20,373 bases of DNA from Zoogloeaceae bacterium (GTDB lineage Bacteria > Pseudomonadota > Gammaproteobacteria > Burkholderiales > Rhodocyclaceae). The position numbers were made by a program, and so were the translations under genes. The stretch's first letter is position 1. Each line of letters starts with the position of its first letter. The stretch lies in NCBI GenBank assembly GCA_031259605.1, contig JAIRLE010000060.1, forward strand, positions 1-20,373, read 5' to 3'. Below, in pieces: positions 16,685 through 20,373 of the stretch. A model generated the notes under the pieces. That model saw only the letters and a program-made list of their open reading frames with translations, had not been told where the DNA came from and ran no database searches.

Positions 16685-17493
16685 GCGCCGCTCCCTGTTG
16701 GCAGTTCCACAAGGACGCGGCAGCCGCCGCCCGGCGCGGGCAGGATATCCAGCAGGCCGCCGTGTTCGGTCACGACCTGCTGGGCGCGCGACAATCCCGT
16801 GCCCAGATGTCCCGTGCGTCGTGCGTGTGTCGTGAAGAAGGGTTCAAAGACCTTGAGTTCCAGTCCGGCGGGAATACCGGGGCCGCTGTCGTCGATGCGT
16901 ACCTGTACGCCTGCTTCAGCGCGGGTGGTCAGGCTGATTTCGCGCGTTTTCCAGCCGCGCGCGGATAAGGCGTCGATGGCGTTATCCACCAGCGCCTTGA
17001 ACAGCGCGCGCAATTCGATGGGGCGTCCCAGGACGCTCGGCAAGACGGCGGCGGGCTGCCAGTCGATGCGGATGCCGGAGGCCAGCAGGCGCGGCGTACA
17101 CACATTCAGCACGTCATGCAGCACCTCGTTGAGATTGACCGGCGAAATGGCCTCCTGCTGGCTTTGCGAAATGAACTGGCGCAGGTCTTCCAGATGGGCG
17201 CGGCCTTCCTGCAAGGCGGATTGCAGCGCCTTTGCCATGTCAGGCTCGCGTGGCCGCAAACGCGCAATGACGGATGCCATGACATTCAATGTGCCTTCCA
17301 GGCGAAAAAGCATGGCGGAAAGGCTTTCGCGCAGGGCGGCGGCATGTTCCTCTTCCGCTACCTGCGCGCCAAGCGCCACCAGGCGCGCGTTTTCCTGCGC
17401 GTGATGATACAGGCGCTCATGTCGTGAGGTCTGAAACATGAAGTATGCCCCCGCCAAAACCGGATGCGCCAAGCAACGCACGTTCTGTGCCAT
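16681..17493 (-). CDS. nifL: NifL-like regulator lacking PAS domains
   Basis: A 270-residue protein from the ATG at 17493; an internal ATG at 17439 has a GGGGG ahead of it and may be the true start (252 residues). It matches the C-terminal half of NifL: a helical region with AEEE...RESLSAMLFRLEGTLN (46-70), NLNEVLHDVLN, DWQPAAVLP, then a GHKL ATP-binding domain with N box (N171), DSGPGI (202-207), FEPFFTT and GTGLSRAQQVV. Full NifL is about 500 residues and begins with two PAS domains, the first holding FAD for redox sensing. Here an in-frame stop lies at 17512-17514, so no PAS domain can be encoded. There is no phospho-acceptor histidine in the FRLEG segment. It is coupled to nifA by ATGA. 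An ordinary histidine kinase is the alternative. Confidence 0.85.
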   Translation of the reverse strand: MAQNVRCLAHPVLAGAYFMFQTSRHERLYHHAQENARLVALGAQVAEEEHAAALRESLSAMLFRLEGTLNVMASVIARLRPREPDMAKALQSALQEGRAHLEDLRQFISQSQQEAISPVNLNEVLHDVLNVCTPRLLASGIRIDWQPAAVLPSVLGRPIELRALFKALVDNAIDALSARGWKTREISLTTRAEAGVQVRIDDSGPGIPAGLELKVFEPFFTTHARRTGHLGTGLSRAQQVVTEHGGLLDILPAPGGGCRVLVELPTGSGA

Positions 17494-17722
17494 ATTTTTT
17501 TCTGTTGTTTTTCAATGTATTATAAATATGTCCTGGATATTGACGCCTGTTCGCGCACCAAAATGGTGAGCGTGGCATGGCCAATCTGGCGCAACCGATG
17601 GACGCTTGACGGTAAGGCAAGTTTCCTCAACACTGCAACGCTTCATGCCTGCTTTCAAAGCCCGACAGGGAAAACGCGCGCATGCGGTTTCAGGCAACCC
17701 CCTTTTCTTTTTCCGACGTCCA
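17494..17722. promoter_or_regulatory. Divergent control region of nifL and slpA
   Basis: A 229-bp gap between divergent genes, AT-rich near nifL. A perfect TATAAT on the minus strand (17519-17524) could be the nifL -10, but no good -35 is seen, nor a clear sigma-54 site, NifA site (TGT-N10-ACA) or FNR box. CACCA-AAA-TGGTG (17556-17568) is a small palindrome. TTGACG (17606-17611) is a possible -35 for slpA. Confidence 0.4.
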
Positions 17723-18148
17723 ATGCCGATTCAAGCCGACAGCTATCTCACCTTGCATTACCGTCTCTCCACGCCGGAGGGCGAAACCTTCGTCTCCACC
17801 TTTGATCTTTCGCCCGCAACCCTGCAAATGGGTGGCGGGCAACTGGCGCCGCAACTGGAAGCCAGGCTCATCGGCTTGCAGGAAGGCGAACACCGGATTT
17901 TCGATCTTTTGCCGGAAGAAGCTTTTGGCGCGGTGAATCCGCGTCTCATCGAGCGCATTGCCCGTTTTGCCCTGCCGCCGGAGGTCGTCTTGCGGGAAGG
18001 CGCTCTCGTGGAATTTTCCACGTCCGACGGCAGTCCGTTTTCCGGCTTTTTGCGCGCGCTTTCCGATACCCACGCCACTTTCGATTTCAATCATCCGCTG
18101 GCGGGCAAGCGCATTCGTTTCGAGGTGAATGTCATTGCCGTCCTCTGA
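17723..18148 (+). CDS. slpA: FKBP-type peptidyl-prolyl isomerase SlpA
   Basis: A 141-residue FKBP of the SlyD/SlpA group. It opens with DSYLTLHYRLSTPEG, has a GGGQLAPQLEARLIGLQEGEHR loop, an insert-in-flap region with PEEAFG, and DFNHPLAGKRIRFEV near the end, a hallmark of this group. It speeds proline isomerisation and acts as a cytosolic chaperone. The start at 17723 gives the family's usual beginning, although no ribosome-binding site is visible; longer in-frame starts at 17606 and 17645 add unrelated sequence. ispH follows at once, the common slpA(fkpB)-ispH arrangement. Confidence 0.92.
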   Translation: MPIQADSYLTLHYRLSTPEGETFVSTFDLSPATLQMGGGQLAPQLEARLIGLQEGEHRIFDLLPEEAFGAVNPRLIERIARFALPPEVVLREGALVEFSTSDGSPFSGFLRALSDTHATFDFNHPLAGKRIRFEVNVIAVL

Positions 18149-18152
18149 CCCC

Positions 18153-19115
18153 ATGCGCATCCTGCTTGCCAATCCACGCGGCTTCTGCGCGGGCGTGACC
18201 CGCGCCATCGGCATCGTCGAACGCGCCCTGGAAAAATTCGGCGCGCCCGTCTATGTGCGGCACGAAGTCGTGCATAACCCTTTCGTCTGCGACAGTCTGC
18301 GGGCAAAAGGCGCGGTCTTCATCGAGGAAGTGGATGAGGCGCCGCCCGGCGGCACCCTGATTTTCAGCGCCCACGGCGTTTCTCGGGCGGTGCGCGTGGC
18401 GGCGACGCGTCGTGGCCTGAATGTCCTTGACGCGACCTGTCCCCTGGTGACCAAGGTGCATCTCGAGGTCGACAAGATGCGCGCCCAGGGACGCGAAGTG
18501 GTGATGATCGGCCACAAGGGACACCCGGAGGTCGAGGGCACCATGGGCCAGAGCGAGACCGGCATGTATCTGGTGGAAAACGTGAAGGACGCGGCAAGGC
18601 TCGTCGTCGCCAAACCCGATGCCCTGTCTTTCGTGACCCAGACCACGCTTTCCGTGGAAGACGCCGGACAGATCATCGTTACCCTGAAACAGCGCTTTCC
18701 AGACATTCGGGGGCCACACAAGAACGACATCTGCTACGCGACCCAGAACCGCCAGGACGCGGTCAAACTGTTGGCGGCGCGCTGCGAGCTGGTGCTGGTG
18801 GTGGGCAGTCCCAAAAGTTCCAACTCCCGCCGTCTGCGCGAAGTCGCCGCCAGTCTGGGCATTGCCGCGCATCTGGTGAATTCCGCCGACGAAATCGATC
18901 CCGCCTGGATCGTCGACAAGCGCCATATCGGCGTCACCGCCGGCGCTTCCGCGCCGGAAATTCTGGTGGCGCAGGTCATCGAACACCTGCAACGCCTGTC
19001 CGTCAGGAACCAGCGGAAAAGTCAAATCGAGGAAATCAGGGGCGCGGACGAGTGTTTGCGCTTTCATCTTCCCCGCGTATTGGCGGATCAGGGATCAGGC
19101 GTCATCGGCAACTGA
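18153..19115 (+). CDS. ispH: 4-hydroxy-3-methylbut-2-enyl diphosphate reductase
   Basis: A 320-residue IspH. The start at 18153 gives the usual MRILLANPRGFCAGV, and places the [4Fe-4S] cysteines at 12, 96 and 194 (12, 96 and 197 in E. coli) with H41, H124 and E126 matching the known active-site numbers; a frame-open ATG at 18129 overlaps slpA. The enzyme makes IPP and DMAPP in the last step of the non-mevalonate isoprenoid pathway, in the cytosol. It begins 4 bases after the slpA stop and is probably coupled to it. The SNSRRL and GASAPE motifs near the C-terminus are present. It needs Fe-S clusters of the kind the isc genes in this window help make. Confidence 0.97.
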   Translation: MRILLANPRGFCAGVTRAIGIVERALEKFGAPVYVRHEVVHNPFVCDSLRAKGAVFIEEVDEAPPGGTLIFSAHGVSRAVRVAATRRGLNVLDATCPLVTKVHLEVDKMRAQGREVVMIGHKGHPEVEGTMGQSETGMYLVENVKDAARLVVAKPDALSFVTQTTLSVEDAGQIIVTLKQRFPDIRGPHKNDICYATQNRQDAVKLLAARCELVLVVGSPKSSNSRRLREVAASLGIAAHLVNSADEIDPAWIVDKRHIGVTAGASAPEILVAQVIEHLQRLSVRNQRKSQIEEIRGADECLRFHLPRVLADQGSGVIGN

Positions 19116-19131
19116 ACGGGACGGCGAATCT

Positions 19132-19160
19132 TTGCATATGCAAGGACTGTGCATTATATT
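19132..19160 (+). promoter_or_regulatory. Candidate promoter of the porin gene
   Basis: TTGCAT (19132-19137) and TATATT (19155-19160) with a 17-base spacer. The -35 lies within a perfect 12-bp palindrome, TTGCATATGCAA (19132-19143), which could be a regulator site. The leader to the porin ATG would be about 125 bases. Confidence 0.5.
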
Positions 19161-19291
19161 CGCGGCACTGTCTTATAAACAAAGCAGCAATAAATTGTTG
19201 GCGATGCTGTGCCGATTTTGCTATTTTCCGGGCAGTAGCAAAGATTTTGCTTCGTTTCCACGCAATTCAACGCACAGACAAGGAGATTTCC

Positions 19292-20373
19292 ATGCAGAAA
19301 AAACTGATCGTTCTGGCCGTCGCCACCGCCATCTCTGGCGCGGCTTTGGCGCAGTCCAACGTGCAGATTTACGGTTCGGTCGATGTTGGCCTTTCGCATC
19401 GCGGCGATAACATCACGGACGACATAGGCGGCAAGAATTCCATAGATTCCGGCATTTCCTCCGGAAACCGCCTGGGTTTCAGGGGTACGGAAGACCTGGG
19501 CAACGGCGTGAAAGCCCTGTTCGTGCTGGAAAACGGCTTCGCGGCGGACACCGGCGTTCTGGGGCAGAACGGTCGCCTGTTCGGACGCCAAGCTTATCTG
19601 GGGCTGACCGGCAGTTTCGGCACCTTCATTGCTGGCCGCCTCTACGCGCCGCACTACAGCCTGCTTTCCAGCATCGATCCTTTCAGAAGCGGTACGGTCG
19701 GGCAATATCGCAACGTCTTCGCGGCGGGACTCCAAGCTCCTGGCGAAAATCTGTTTGACCCGACCCGCGTGGATAACACCGTTGCTTACGTGACGCCAAG
19801 CTGGGGCGGCTTCAACCTGACGGCGGCCTATTCGACCAACGCCATCTTGACTGAAAACGTCGATAATGAACACGACAATACCGTGATTGCCCTGCTGCCA
19901 CGCTATACCAATGGCCCGCTGGATGTCGGTTTCTCCTACCATCGCATAAAGGATGACGACGACGGCGCGGGCATCCTCGGCGCGATAAAACCCAAGATCA
20001 CCAACTGGGCACTGGCTGGAAGCTATGATTTCAAGGTAGTCAAGCTGCACGCCTTCTACGACAAGAACAAACTTTCGGTTTCCAATGTCGGTTGGGATGA
20101 CATCACCCTGAAAAGCTGGCTTCTGGGCGTGACCGTACCGTTTGGCAAACACGCCATCCAGGCTTCCTACACGCAATCCAAGCTGGATGACGAGACGGAC
20201 GCCAGCGCGGGCAAGTCCAAACAATGGGCGCTGGGCTATACCTACGCGCTTTCCAAGCGCACCAACTTTTATGCCGCCGTGTCGGATATCAGCAATGACA
20301 ACGCGGACGGCAACAATGCCAACAAGGTACAGCGCACCGCTTCCGCTGGCGACGCTTCCAACGGCGGCACCGG
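19292..20373 (+). CDS. Gram-negative trimeric porin, 3' end outside the window
   Basis: At least 360 codons stay open to the window edge. The ATG at 19292 has AAGGAG 6 bases upstream. A signal peptide of 20 residues (MQKKLIVLAVATAISGAALA, cut before QSN) is followed by VQIYGSVDVGLSHR, the first strand of betaproteobacterial general porins. RLGFRGTEDLGNGVKALFVLE, FGRQAYLGLTGSFGTFIAGRLY and alternating strands typical of a 16-stranded outer-membrane barrel follow. It would let small hydrophilic solutes through the outer membrane. Specificity cannot be predicted. The gene is probably monocistronic with its own promoter. Confidence 0.95.
   Translation, partial: MQKKLIVLAVATAISGAALAQSNVQIYGSVDVGLSHRGDNITDDIGGKNSIDSGISSGNRLGFRGTEDLGNGVKALFVLENGFAADTGVLGQNGRLFGRQAYLGLTGSFGTFIAGRLYAPHYSLLSSIDPFRSGTVGQYRNVFAAGLQAPGENLFDPTRVDNTVAYVTPSWGGFNLTAAYSTNAILTENVDNEHDNTVIALLPRYTNGPLDVGFSYHRIKDDDDGAGILGAIKPKITNWALAGSYDFKVVKLHAFYDKNKLSVSNVGWDDITLKSWLLGVTVPFGKHAIQASYTQSKLDDETDASAGKSKQWALGYTYALSKRTNFYAAVSDISNDNADGNNANKVQRTASAGDASNGGT

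Noticed and set aside
15122..17404. 760-codon open frame on the plus strand opposite nifLA
   Set aside because: It is antisense to two clear genes, has no recognisable domain, and long antisense frames are common in GC-rich coding DNA.
17494..17722. Sigma-54 or NifA binding sites upstream of nifL
   Set aside because: I looked for TGGCAC-N5-TTGC and TGT-N10-ACA on both strands and saw no acceptable match.
19154..20224. 356-codon minus-strand frame opposite the porin
   Set aside because: It is a shadow of the porin, which has a signal peptide, ribosome-binding site and barrel motifs.

Overview
The window looks like chromosomal DNA of a GC-rich betaproteobacterium, probably from or near the Rhodocyclales. 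Four things point there: a betaproteobacterial-type trimeric porin, a slpA-ispH pair, a groESL operon under a perfect CIRCE operator, and a NifL-NifA pair of the kind found in free-living proteobacterial diazotrophs. The lineage is inferred from gene content and family resemblance only.

Layout. From 216 to 4650 the minus strand carries hisC - hscA - fdx - iscX in one tight run, followed by a gene for a membrane protein with acyl-carrier-protein-like ends. From 4990 to 5788 the plus strand carries a coupled two-gene unit: a small cysteine-motif protein and a histidine-rich MarR-type regulator. This unit separates hisC from pheA (minus, 5956-7056), a pair that is often adjacent in relatives. 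From 7381 to 9567 lies groES-groEL with promoter, CIRCE and terminator. From 9837 to 13715 run three plus-strand genes: an HPt/HD-GYP signalling protein, tcdA and the rep helicase. A tRNA-Gly(CCC) gene with a good promoter and terminator follows (14019-14213), then a minus-strand glycine-zipper envelope protein. From 15116 to 17493 the minus strand carries nifL and nifA, overlapping by four bases. The right end holds slpA-ispH and a porin gene cut by the window edge.

How the genes work together. HscA and Fdx are the chaperone and electron-transfer parts of ISC iron-sulfur cluster assembly, and IscX is its small accessory protein; IspH is itself a [4Fe-4S] enzyme. NifA would activate sigma-54 nitrogen-fixation promoters, and NifL would restrain it. 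PheA and this HisC fit phenylalanine/histidine-type amino acid synthesis.

The gaps between genes are rich in structure. A 103-bp two-hairpin repeat occurs twice without indels and shows a compensatory base-pair change. Several nested palindromes built around CTCCC/GGGAG stems lie in five gaps, two of them inside the same outer inverted repeat. The observations most worth checking are the PAS-less NifL, the acyl carrier fold that seems to be opened at its prosthetic-group site, the Cys/His-rich regulator unit, and the two-hairpin repeat.
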